Assembly (NCBI GenBank): GCA_026421105.1
Contig: JAPKDI010000050.1
Span: 1 to 7,642 of the forward strand
Length of the DNA: 7,642 nucleotides
Origin: Alphaproteobacteria bacterium
GTDB taxonomy: Bacteria; Pseudomonadota; Alphaproteobacteria; SHVP01
Direction of reading: 5' to 3'
Shown here: positions 1 to 5,591 of the stretch, piece by piece
Numbering within the stretch: position 1 is the first letter of the stretch
How the letters are laid out: each line of letters begins with the position of its first letter
Made by a program: the position numbers and the translations under genes
The notes under the pieces: model-generated
Database searches by the model: none
Told to the model about the DNA's origin: nothing
Seen by the model: only the letters and a program-made list of their open reading frames with translations

Positions 1-324
1 ATGAAAACCCTCAGTCGGGCGCTCCGTGAGACGCCCCCAGGCGATCCCGAACACGCCTTGGCATCTCAGATCGTCGACGTCGCTGCGCGCATGCTGGCGT
101 TGTTCGAAACGCCAAACGCGGGTCATAACAACAATCGCGCGAAGCCTGAGATTTGGAGTGACTGGACCGGCTTCAGTGCCAAGGTCGACGAGTTCCAGGG
201 CGCTACGGCGGCCCTTGCCACTGCGCTCAAAAGCGCCGACCCCGCAGTGTGGTCTAGCGCGGTGCAGGCCGTCGGCCAGTCCTGCGCCAGCTGCCATCGC
301 CCGTACCGAACGTCGCGCCGCTAA
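1..324 (+). CDS. Class II cytochrome c (c556/c'-like), 5' partial
   Basis: Encodes the C-terminal 107 residues of a probable periplasmic class II c-type cytochrome, an electron-transfer or gas-binding four-helix-bundle heme protein. The sequence shows CASCH at residues 95-99 close to the C terminus, the placement typical of the cytochrome c'/c556 family. AKPEIW at 47-52 followed by a helix (WTGFSAKVDEF) matches the conserved AKPEIW...F signature before the last helix. Family members are usually about 130-155 residues with an N-terminal signal peptide; none is visible here. The ATG at base 1 is therefore probably an internal Met and the true start lies upstream of the window. The mature C terminus ends a few residues after the heme site (RPYRTSRR), as expected. 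The axial Met ligand cannot be judged from this fragment. Family assignment is confident; the exact subfamily and redox partner are not known. Confidence 0.82.
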   Translation: MKTLSRALRETPPGDPEHALASQIVDVAARMLALFETPNAGHNNNRAKPEIWSDWTGFSAKVDEFQGATAALATALKSADPAVWSSAVQAVGQSCASCHRPYRTSRR

Positions 325-362
325 AGAGTTTCCGCGCAGCGAACGTGCGCGATCAAGCGTCC

Positions 363-385
363 GGCCCCTGATCGACAAGGGGGCT
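363..385 (+). terminator. Hairpin downstream of cytochrome gene, possible terminator
   Basis: GCCCCT (364-369) pairs with GGGGGC (379-384), with one G-T wobble and a further possible G-T pair outside (363/385), enclosing a loop of nine bases. It begins about 40 bases after the cytochrome stop codon. No T-run follows (taatctata), so if it terminates transcription it does so weakly or with help. The hairpin is visible in the sequence; its function is inferred. Confidence 0.3.
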
Positions 386-390
386 AATCT

Positions 391-510
391 ATAGGCCATT
401 TTAGCCATTTGCTGGCTGCTATGTTAACGTAAGGTAACACGTTCAAAAACTGATGTTTTGCATGCATCCCATCCTCTTGCTTTGGGACGTTGGCACCGCT
501 TTGTGCCCTG
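391..510 (+). other. Intergenic cluster of short inverted repeats ahead of methyltransferase gene
   Basis: This relatively AT-rich stretch lies between the cytochrome and the methyltransferase gene. It packs several short inverted repeats: AGCCA/TGGCT (403-407/413-417), TGTTA/TAACA (422-426/435-439), AAAAC/GTTTT (446-450/455-459), the 8-bp palindrome TGCATGCA (459-466) and GGCAC/GTGCC (492-496/503-507). They could form operators or a structured leader for the gene starting at 555. I see no recognisable riboswitch class and no convincing -35/-10 pair. Confidence 0.35.
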
Positions 511-554
511 AACGCAAGACATACAGCGGTAATTATATGGGGGAATAAATAACG

Positions 555-1424
555 GTGACCTGCGAAACCGATTTCGAGGATATCAACGAAGCCAAGGCAA
601 ACTTGGATCACATCTACAATCAGTCAGATCCCAGGGCGTATTTCCGCGAGCTCAAAAAGCTCGACTACGTGATCCCTGAAGTTGCCAAACCCATCTTCAA
701 GAAACTGATCGAGGCCCTCCAGCAGCGCCGCGAAAACACCATTCAGGTGTTGGATTTGGGGTGCTCCTACGGAATCAACGCGGCCCTCCTCAAGCACGAC
801 CTTTCGATGGACGAACTCTACGATCATTGGGGCCAGAAGGCCTTTTCGAATGCCACATCGGACGCGGTCATTGCGCGCGACCAGAGCTATTTTGCCGACC
901 TCAAGGCACCTGAAGACATCGGTGTGGTTGGTTTCGACGTGGCGGAAAGAGCGACATCTTATGGCGAAGAAGTTGGCCTCCTCGATGAGAGTTTCACCGT
1001 CAATCTCGAAACTGAATTGTTGAGCGCGTCTGCGAAAGAAGAACTTGCCTCGGTAGATTTGGTGACCTCCACAGGCTGCGTCGGCTACGTAACCGAAAAG
1101 AGTTTTGATCGCATGCTGCCGGCAATGGGCTCAGGTCAGATGCCGTGGTTTGCAAATTTCGTGTGCCGCATGTTCCCATTTGAGGCCATCGAAGAGTGCC
1201 TAGACGGCTGGGGCTACGTGACCGAAAAACTCCAAAACAGAACCTTCCTTCAGCGACGTTTCGCCTCGGCGCATGAGCAAGAACAGGTGATCGGACAGCT
1301 ACGGGACCAAGGTGTCGATCCAACAGGATTGGAAGGCGAGGGCGATCTCCTTGCCGAGTTTTACCTGTCGCGCCCCAAGGCGGAGGCAGCCGCCGTCCCG
1401 ATTGAGCGGTTATTGGCCGCTTAA
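555..1424 (+). CDS. SAM-dependent methyltransferase-like protein
   Basis: Predicted 289-residue cytosolic protein with a class I (Rossmann-type) methyltransferase nucleotide-binding motif, VLDLGCSYGINAALL at residues 65-79 (motif I, glycine loop). A second beta strand ending in an acidic residue, VVGFDVAE at 124-131, could supply the ribose-binding Asp128. A motif IV-like strand, DLVTSTGCVGYV, lies at 168-179. The gap of about 55 residues between motif I and the acidic strand is longer than the usual roughly 20, so this family appears to carry an insertion with a DELYDHW segment (86-92). The start is GTG at 555: in-frame TAA at 546-548 leaves no earlier start, and a G-rich stretch (539-543) sits about 12 bases upstream as a weak ribosome site. 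It appears monocistronic, with a large palindrome right after its stop. The methylated substrate is unknown; both the acceptor and retained catalytic activity remain open. Confidence 0.7.
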   Translation: MTCETDFEDINEAKANLDHIYNQSDPRAYFRELKKLDYVIPEVAKPIFKKLIEALQQRRENTIQVLDLGCSYGINAALLKHDLSMDELYDHWGQKAFSNATSDAVIARDQSYFADLKAPEDIGVVGFDVAERATSYGEEVGLLDESFTVNLETELLSASAKEELASVDLVTSTGCVGYVTEKSFDRMLPAMGSGQMPWFANFVCRMFPFEAIEECLDGWGYVTEKLQNRTFLQRRFASAHEQEQVIGQLRDQGVDPTGLEGEGDLLAEFYLSRPKAEAAAVPIERLLAA

Positions 1425-1489
1425 GTGACAGCCCATTTTGGGGCGCCGCGGTTAGGCGGCGTCTCGAAGGGGCAAAAATAAGTGTCACT
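1424..1489. repeat. 66-base palindromic element with 7-bp terminal inverted repeats
   Basis: AGTGACA (1424-1430) is exactly inverted as TGTCACT (1483-1489). Inside it, GCCC (1431-1434) pairs with GGGC (1470-1473), and bases 1436-1449 pair with 1456-1469, including perfect CGCCGC/GCGGCG at the tip and a GGTTAG loop. One bulged A (1435) and a nine-base AT-rich bulge (1474-1482) interrupt the pairing. The element starts at the last base of the methyltransferase stop codon. No T-run follows on either strand, so it is not a classical intrinsic terminator. It may stabilise or end the mRNA, or be a REP/MITE-like mobile palindrome; only the structure is directly seen. Confidence 0.55.
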
Positions 1490-1536
1490 CCGCGCGGCCT
1501 GGCGCCCTGCCTTTGGCATAGCCAAGGAGGCCCGCC

Positions 1537-1678
1537 GTGACCACCGAACACCTCGAAATTCCCGCCATTGGGAACGCCGGATATCTCTATCAAAGGCCAA
1601 GCGTTCCATCTCGAGGTCATCATCGTACCCAAACTTGACGCCGCATTTGCCGATCTTGACCTGACCGGCGCGAGCTAG
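1537..1678 (+). pseudogene. Short Shine-Dalgarno-preceded ORF with apparent frame break
   Basis: A strong ribosome-binding site, AAGGAGG at 1524-1530, stands six bases before GTG at 1537. The GTG frame reads MTTEHLEIPAIG and then degenerates into QRPSVPSRGHHRTQT, stopping at 1636-1638 after 33 residues. From about 1571 the neighbouring +1 frame has protein-like character (ISIKGQAFHLEVIIVP, then KLDAAFADLDLTGAS) and runs to TAG at 1676-1678. Skipping one base near 1571-1576 would join the two into a protein of about 46 residues. This could be a decayed gene fragment, a sequencing error, or a small gene using a frameshift. I do not recognise any family. The ribosome site and the frame switch are seen; coding status is inferred and uncertain. 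Confidence 0.3.
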
Positions 1679-1679
1679 T

Positions 1680-1715
1680 CCACCTGCGGTGGGAACGCGG
1701 AATGCGCCCCACCGC
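1680..1715 (+). other. Overlapping, mutually exclusive hairpins
   Basis: Immediately after the short ORF's second-frame stop, CCACC (1680-1684) can pair with GGTGG (1688-1692) over a TGC loop. Alternatively, GCGGTGGG (1686-1693) can pair with CCCACCGC (1708-1715), with an inner CGC/GCG stem (1696-1698/1704-1706). Both use the same GGTGG, so only one can form at a time. No T-run follows. It could be a terminator-like or attenuator-like structure; function is not established. Confidence 0.35.
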
Positions 1716-1844
1716 GCCAGGCTGATTCGAGCTGTAATATTGAAGGTTGAGCACCCGACGTTGGGAACTATCTGCTGTCTTGGGCTAAGTCATTCAGGTC
1801 CCAGGCAGACTTGGCTTTGTTCGTCGGCGTTTGATCATGGGCCA

Positions 1845-1873
1845 TTGAGAAAAAAGGATTTTTTGGCTCTATT
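1845..1873 (+). promoter_or_regulatory. Candidate sigma70 promoter for the decarboxylase-hydrolase unit
   Basis: TTGAGA (1845-1850, five of six matches to the -35 consensus) is separated by 17 bases from TCTATT (1868-1873, four of six matches to the -10). The spacer contains a symmetric A6-GGA-T6 tract (1850-1864), which would be intrinsically bent or rigid DNA. Initiation would fall near 1880, just before the long palindrome at 1883. The match is by eye and the -10 is mediocre. Confidence 0.4.
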
Positions 1874-1882
1874 TGGTGATTT

Positions 1883-1921
1883 CGTAACGTGACGATGCAC
1901 CCCGTGCGTCGTCACGTTACG
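1883..1921. promoter_or_regulatory. 39-base palindrome with 18-bp arms (operator or 5' leader hairpin)
   Basis: CGTAACGTGACGATGCAC (1883-1900) pairs along its whole length with GTGCGTCGTCACGTTACG (1904-1921) around a CCC centre. The only imperfection is a T-G at 1896/1908, which is a wobble pair in RNA. It ends 15 bases before the Shine-Dalgarno sequence of the next gene and begins at the predicted transcription start. It could be a dyad operator or a very stable leader hairpin. There is no T-run behind it, so simple termination is unlikely. Confidence 0.6.
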
Positions 1922-1948
1922 CTGGCACGTCCAACCAAGGAGGCCTCA

Positions 1949-2524
1949 ATGCCCAATCCTCATCTCAAGCGCGTGCCCTATGCCGAGCTTAATCCCTATA
2001 TGCAGGCGGCACACGATCAGAACGTCAAAGTGCACGGCGAGGCCGACCGCGTTGAGATCTACGGCAATGCGCCGCACGTATTCGATTTCTACCGCAAAGA
2101 TTTCTACGAGCGCTTGTTCTATGCCGGGTGCGTCGATGTCCCGACCAAGGAACTTCTGCGCCTCCGCCTCGCGGGTGTGCATGGCTGCGCTCACTGTAAT
2201 CGGGACGACCGTCTCGCGGCGGCCAAGGCTGGGATCGCGCAAGATAAGATTGACAACATCATGAAGCCCGATGCGCCGTGCTTTGACCAAAAAGAACGGG
2301 CGATTATTGACCTCGCCGATCAGCTAGCGCTGCCCAACATGCACGGCGAACTCACCAAAGATCTCTACGGCCGGTTGTCGAAACATTATTCAGACGGCGA
2401 CATCTACGAACTCGGCGTCGTCGGCGCAGTCCTCACCGGTATGGCGAAGATGCTTTTTGTTTATGATCTCGTGGAGCGCGAACCCAATTGTCCCATTGTG
2501 CCGCTCAGTGACGCTGCCGAATAA
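1949..2524 (+). CDS. Carboxymuconolactone decarboxylase / AhpD-like family protein
   Basis: A 191-residue cytosolic all-alpha protein of the carboxymuconolactone decarboxylase superfamily. Family members include gamma-carboxymuconolactone decarboxylase (PcaC) and the AhpD-type alkylhydroperoxidases. The defining segment is ELLRLRLAGVHGCAHC followed by NRDDRLAAAKAG (residues 68-95), with a CxxC pair at Cys80/Cys83. That pair favours a redox-active AhpD-like member over PcaC itself, although the canonical AhpD His after CxxC is replaced by the NRDD segment. Length is somewhat above the family's usual 110-180. The start chosen is ATG 1949, five bases after a perfect AAGGAGG (1937-1943); a GTG 60 bases upstream lies inside the palindrome and is less likely. 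It is followed nine bases later by the first of two hydrolase genes, pointing to one operon. A role in lactone or aromatic breakdown, or in peroxide protection, is inference from context. Confidence 0.78.
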   Translation: MPNPHLKRVPYAELNPYMQAAHDQNVKVHGEADRVEIYGNAPHVFDFYRKDFYERLFYAGCVDVPTKELLRLRLAGVHGCAHCNRDDRLAAAKAGIAQDKIDNIMKPDAPCFDQKERAIIDLADQLALPNMHGELTKDLYGRLSKHYSDGDIYELGVVGAVLTGMAKMLFVYDLVEREPNCPIVPLSDAAE

Positions 2525-2533
2525 GGTTCTCGC

Positions 2534-3382
2534 ATGACGATCAAACGCCGGTTCGCCCGCATCGATCTCGGGCAAGTCCACTACTACACCGCAGGTGAGG
2601 CCTTCGCGGGCAACGGCAAAAACCCGGCCGTACTGATGCACGCCTCACCGTTCTCCGCGCGCACGCTCAACCCGCTGACCGAAACGCTGGGGCAGGGGCG
2701 CTGGACGCTGGCGCCCGACAACCTCGGCCAAGGCGATTCCTGCGCACCCGACGCGGACAATCCCGACATTAGCTATTTCGGCGACGCCATGGTGCGCATG
2801 TTGGATGCGCTCAAGGTCGACAAGGCGGACCTCTACGGCACCCATACCGGTGCGCACACCGCGATGGATATGGCAATCCGCCACCCCGGTCGTGTCGGAA
2901 AACTCATTCTCGATGGTATCGGCCTGCCGCCGCGCGCCCTCAAGGATGATTACATCGCCCACCTGCGCGAAACTCCGCCCTACGACTACTCGGGCGCGCA
3001 ATATTTCTGGGCGTTCAACATCATCAAGGACATGTTCATCTGGTTCCCGTATTACCGGCGCGACGCCGAACATCGGCGGGACCGCGATGTGCCCGACGCC
3101 GATGATCTGCACGACCGTACGCTTGATCTGCTCAAGAACATGTTCAGCTATCACAAGGCCTACATCGCAGCCTTTAATAATAACGAAGACGGTAAGCGCT
3201 TCCCCGACATTCCTGTTCCTACGTTGCTAACGGCCGCCGAAGGCGACATCTCGGGTGCGGCAATGGGCGAAGTCGCCAAGATGATCCCGAACTGCACTCA
3301 GCAAAATTATCCTGCCGGCGTGCAACCGGGCGACGTCGGTCCGGCGGCGGCTATGTTCGTTAAATGGTTGGACGCGGCATGA
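2534..3382 (+). CDS. Alpha/beta hydrolase fold protein, paralogue 1 (His at nucleophile elbow)
   Basis: A 282-residue alpha/beta hydrolase-fold protein. Visible landmarks in order are beta-hairpin DLGQVHYYTAG (11-21), oxyanion-loop region HASPFS (36-41), DNLGQGDS (62-69) and the nucleophile elbow LYGTHTGA (100-107). These are followed by LDGIG (126-130), a helical cap (about 135-215) and the acid-loop region AAEGD (234-238). In the elbow G-x-Nuc-x-G, the nucleophile position is His104, not Ser, Cys or Asp. The C-terminal segment NYPAGVQPGD (258-267), where the catalytic His normally sits, contains no His, whereas the paralogue has HPHD there. Its classic triad is therefore apparently incomplete. 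ATG 2534 lies nine bases after the upstream stop with only a weak AAGG ahead; the N terminus aligns with the paralogue. Substrate is unknown. It might use a different mechanism, or be a binding or regulatory partner of the downstream copy. Confidence 0.8.
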   Translation: MTIKRRFARIDLGQVHYYTAGEAFAGNGKNPAVLMHASPFSARTLNPLTETLGQGRWTLAPDNLGQGDSCAPDADNPDISYFGDAMVRMLDALKVDKADLYGTHTGAHTAMDMAIRHPGRVGKLILDGIGLPPRALKDDYIAHLRETPPYDYSGAQYFWAFNIIKDMFIWFPYYRRDAEHRRDRDVPDADDLHDRTLDLLKNMFSYHKAYIAAFNNNEDGKRFPDIPVPTLLTAAEGDISGAAMGEVAKMIPNCTQQNYPAGVQPGDVGPAAAMFVKWLDAA

Positions 3383-4227
3383 CCGAACCGGAACGCGGGT
3401 TTATCGATATCGACGAAGGCCAGGTTCATTACCGCACGGCCGGGCAGGGCGGCACGCCGCTGGTCATGTTTCATGGCTCGCCTGGCTCATCGAAGATGCT
3501 CAGTCGCTTGATCCTTGCCTTGGGCGAAACCCGCCAAGTGATCGCACTCGACACCATGGGGCAGGGCGATTCCTCCGCACCGCAGGGCGACGATGTCGAC
3601 ATGGCTTACTTCGCTGATGCCGCGTGTCGTGCACTCACCGCACAAGGTGGGTTCGACAAAGTGGATTTGTTCGGCACCCACACCGGCGCTCGCATCGCCA
3701 CCGAGTTCGCAATCCACTACCCCGAGCGCACCCGCAAGGTCATTCTCGATGGCATGAGTGCGGCGGTCACGTCGCAGGGCCGTGACTACGCAAAGACGCT
3801 GGATAAACGCTATCTCGTCGATCAGGTGGGCACGCAGTTTTTTAATGCCTGGACGAGCTTGCGCGACGGTTATTTGTTCTGGCCCGCGACCGCAAAGGAT
3901 GCCGCGCACCGCCGGCCCACCGGCTTGCCACCGCTCGATCGCTTGCACAGCCATGTCGTAGATATCTTGAAAGGTTTTCGCACCAGCCATCACGCTTACA
4001 TCGCCGCGGTGATGTATCCGTCGCCAGATCGCTTGCCACTCATCACCGCACCCGCCTTGGCATGTTGTGCGCGCAACGATGTGCCCTATCCGAACCTCAA
4101 TGCTGTTGCGGAGCTCGTGCCCAAATGCACGAAGATGGAGCACCCGCACGACAACCCGGAAACCTTGGCGACCGACGAGGAAACCGTCGCGCTCGCGAAG
4201 ATGCTGGCCGACTGGCTCGACGCCTAA
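3379..4227 (+). CDS. Alpha/beta hydrolase fold protein, paralogue 2 (His at nucleophile elbow)
   Basis: Also 282 residues and clearly a tandem paralogue of the preceding gene. Shared segments include GQVHYRTAG (14-22), MGQGDSSAP (60-68), FGTHTGA (98-104), VILDGM (121-126), DAAHRR (174-179) and HHAYIAA (204-210). It has a textbook oxyanion motif HGSPGS (32-37), an acid candidate Asp234 (ARND), and His255/His257 where the catalytic His is expected. The elbow nucleophile position is again His (His101) in GTHTG. The start chosen is ATG 3379, which overlaps the upstream TGA as ATGA (translational coupling) and gives the same length and N terminus as the paralogue; an ATG 15 bases earlier is less likely. 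A hydrolase or C-C bond-cleaving role on a lactone or diketone-like substrate, next to a decarboxylase-family gene, is inference. The GxHTG variant occurs in other proteobacterial alpha/beta hydrolases as far as I recall, with unknown chemistry. Confidence 0.82.
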   Translation: MTEPERGFIDIDEGQVHYRTAGQGGTPLVMFHGSPGSSKMLSRLILALGETRQVIALDTMGQGDSSAPQGDDVDMAYFADAACRALTAQGGFDKVDLFGTHTGARIATEFAIHYPERTRKVILDGMSAAVTSQGRDYAKTLDKRYLVDQVGTQFFNAWTSLRDGYLFWPATAKDAAHRRPTGLPPLDRLHSHVVDILKGFRTSHHAYIAAVMYPSPDRLPLITAPALACCARNDVPYPNLNAVAELVPKCTKMEHPHDNPETLATDEETVALAKMLADWLDA

Positions 4228-4281
4228 ACGCCACCCCGATCGCTTCGACCTGAGTCTAGTAGATCGAAATGCCAGCGATGT

Positions 4282-4331
4282 GGGCGTGTCCCCAACCAAG
4301 GGCCGCTCGCAAGTTGCTGTTGGGCACGCTC
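4282..4331. terminator. Bulged inverted repeat between convergent genes, possible bidirectional terminator
   Basis: GCGTG (4284-4288) plus CCCAAC (4291-4296), with a two-base TC bulge, pair with GTTGGG (4319-4324) plus CACGC (4325-4329). Two more outer pairs (one wobble) extend the stem, and the loop is 22 bases. It lies between the stop of the second hydrolase and the stop of the minus-strand mrp gene, where a shared terminator would be expected. The + side continues as a mildly T-rich stretch (ctgtcttgtta) rather than a proper T-run. Confidence 0.35.
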
Positions 4332-4350
4332 CTGTCTTGTTACGCGTTGC

Positions 4351-5517
4351 TCACTCGATGACGATGCGTGGCGCGGTCACCGCGTCTTCCGCCAATGCCC
4401 GTTCGATCTTGTCCGCCACACGCCCGGCGATTGCCTGATACGCGGCGGCGTGTTCGCTGTCGGGCTGGGCCATGACAATGGGCGTGCCCGCATCGGCGTG
4501 TTCGCGAATGGAAAGGTGTAGGGGGATCTCGCCGAGGAAATCGGTTTCCATTTCAGCGGCGGTTTGTTTGGCGCCGCCGTGCCCGAAAATCTCGGCGCGA
4601 TGGCCACAGCTTGGGCATAAGAAGAAACTCATGTTCTCGATCACACCGAAGACTGGCACGTCGACCTTGCGGAACATGTTCAGCCCTTTACGAACGTCAA
4701 GCAGGGCAACGTCTTGCGGCGTCGAAACCACGACGGCGCCGGTGATGGGCACATTCTGCGCCATCGTCAGTTGCGCGTCGCCAGTGCCAGGCGGTAGATC
4801 GCAGACCAATACATCGAGTTCGCCCCACACAACCTCGTGCAACAGCTGCTGGATGGCGCTCATTACCATCGGTCCGCGCCAGATCATTGGCGTGTCCTCC
4901 GGCACCAAAAAGCCGATCGACATGCACTTCACACCGAAGGCTTCTTTTGGGAGAACCTTTTTGCCGTCAGGCGTGGCGTCGGGCCGGCCGGACAGGCCCA
5001 TCATTTTTGGCACACTGGGTCCGTAAATGTCCGCATCCATCAACCCAACCCGCAGGCCCGACCGGGCAAAGGCCATTGCGATATTCACGGCGGTGGTCGA
5101 CTTGCCAACCCCGCCTTTGCCTGAGGCCACCGCCAGGATCGCGCGGACCCCGGGAATGCCCTTTTTTTGCAGCTCGTCGCTTTGCTGGGGGCCGTCGCCG
5201 GACCCCATGCCCTCTTTACCCTCGTCCATACCGCCCTTGGCGCCACTCTTTTGGGGGGCAGGTGCCTCTTGGTGGGCGGTAAGCACCGCCGTGACCGACA
5301 ATACGCCCGGCATATCGAAGACCGCGTCCTCGCAGCGTTTGCGCAGAGGCTCGTAATGCGCTGCGCGTTCGGGGTCGACTTCGACGGTAAAGGCAACATG
5401 TCCGTTGCGGACCTGCAGCCCCTGTATCAGCCCACGGCCGACCACATCTTGGGGGTCATCGGTGTCCCGGACGCCCCGCAATACCTCGATAATTGCCTGT
5501 TCGTCGACGTCAGCCAT
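4351..5517 (-). CDS. mrp: Mrp/ApbC family Fe-S cluster carrier ATPase
   Basis: A 388-residue cytosolic P-loop ATPase of the Mrp/ApbC/NBP35 family, which binds and transfers Fe-S clusters to apoproteins. An N-terminal MIP18/DUF59 domain (about 1-85) is joined by a low-complexity Gly/Glu/Lys-rich linker (about 88-118) to the ATPase domain. That domain shows the deviant Walker A GKGGVGKS (133-140), DADIYGPSVP (161-170), DLPPGTGD (240-247, Walker B/switch II) and the cluster-ligating CPSC (301-304) in ENMSFFLCPSCGH. The domain order and approximate length are normal for proteobacterial Mrp. The start chosen gives MADVDEQAII, the usual beginning of the DUF59 domain; an ATG 27 bases further upstream would only add an unsupported nonapeptide. 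It is transcribed divergently from hflK and convergently with the hydrolases. The nearby palindrome at 5553-5574 could control it. Confidence 0.95.
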   Translation of the reverse strand: MADVDEQAIIEVLRGVRDTDDPQDVVGRGLIQGLQVRNGHVAFTVEVDPERAAHYEPLRKRCEDAVFDMPGVLSVTAVLTAHQEAPAPQKSGAKGGMDEGKEGMGSGDGPQQSDELQKKGIPGVRAILAVASGKGGVGKSTTAVNIAMAFARSGLRVGLMDADIYGPSVPKMMGLSGRPDATPDGKKVLPKEAFGVKCMSIGFLVPEDTPMIWRGPMVMSAIQQLLHEVVWGELDVLVCDLPPGTGDAQLTMAQNVPITGAVVVSTPQDVALLDVRKGLNMFRKVDVPVFGVIENMSFFLCPSCGHRAEIFGHGGAKQTAAEMETDFLGEIPLHLSIREHADAGTPIVMAQPDSEHAAAYQAIAGRVADKIERALAEDAVTAPRIVIE

Positions 5518-5541
5518 TCTTGAACCCACCGTAGAAACGCA

Positions 5542-5571
5542 CATATAAGGGCGGTGTCACGCGCGTGTGAC
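5542..5571 (-). promoter_or_regulatory. Weak candidate promoter for mrp overlapping the palindrome
   Basis: Read on the minus strand, GTCACA (5571 to 5566, four of six matches to the -35) is followed by TATATG (5547 to 5542, four of six matches to the -10) at 18-base spacing. The -35 would lie inside the right half of the 22-bp palindrome, so a bound protein would block it. A better -35 match, TTTACA (5580 to 5575), is too far from this -10. By-eye match only. Confidence 0.25.
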
Positions 5572-5574
5572 ACC
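5553..5574. promoter_or_regulatory. 22-bp palindromic candidate operator between mrp and hflK
   Basis: GGTGTCAC (5553-5560) and GTGACACC (5567-5574) are exact inverted copies around GCGCGT, whose central CGCG is itself self-complementary, so only one base pair of 11 is mismatched. A separate direct copy of the half-site, GGTGTCA, lies at 5609-5615. Its length and symmetry are typical of a dimeric helix-turn-helix regulator site; the regulator is not identifiable here. Confidence 0.5.
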
Positions 5575-5591
5575 TGTAAATCTTGCCTAGT

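Noticed and set aside
1000..1632. A 210-residue open frame on the minus strand.
   Set aside because: It lies mostly antisense to the methyltransferase gene, has an Arg/Pro-rich composition and no recognisable motif; shadow frame.
1847..1869. A6-GGA-T6 tract read as an intrinsic terminator.
   Set aside because: The stem would be almost purely A-T with no GC-rich core, so a promoter-spacer role is more plausible.
1889..1948. GTG at 1889 as the start of the decarboxylase-family protein.
   Set aside because: It would begin inside the long palindrome and lacks a ribosome site, whereas ATG 1949 has a perfect AAGGAGG.
3487..4299. A 270-residue minus-strand open frame opposite the second hydrolase.
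   Set aside because: The plus strand carries an unambiguous hydrolase; the antisense frame reflects high third-position GC and shows no family motif.
1424..5574. A shared TGTCAC/GTGACA motif in the palindromes at 1424-1489 and 5553-5574, with a related CGTCAC/GTGACG in the one at 1883-1921, as one regulon.
   Set aside because: Only five or six bases are shared, and spacing and flanks differ; too little to claim a common regulator.
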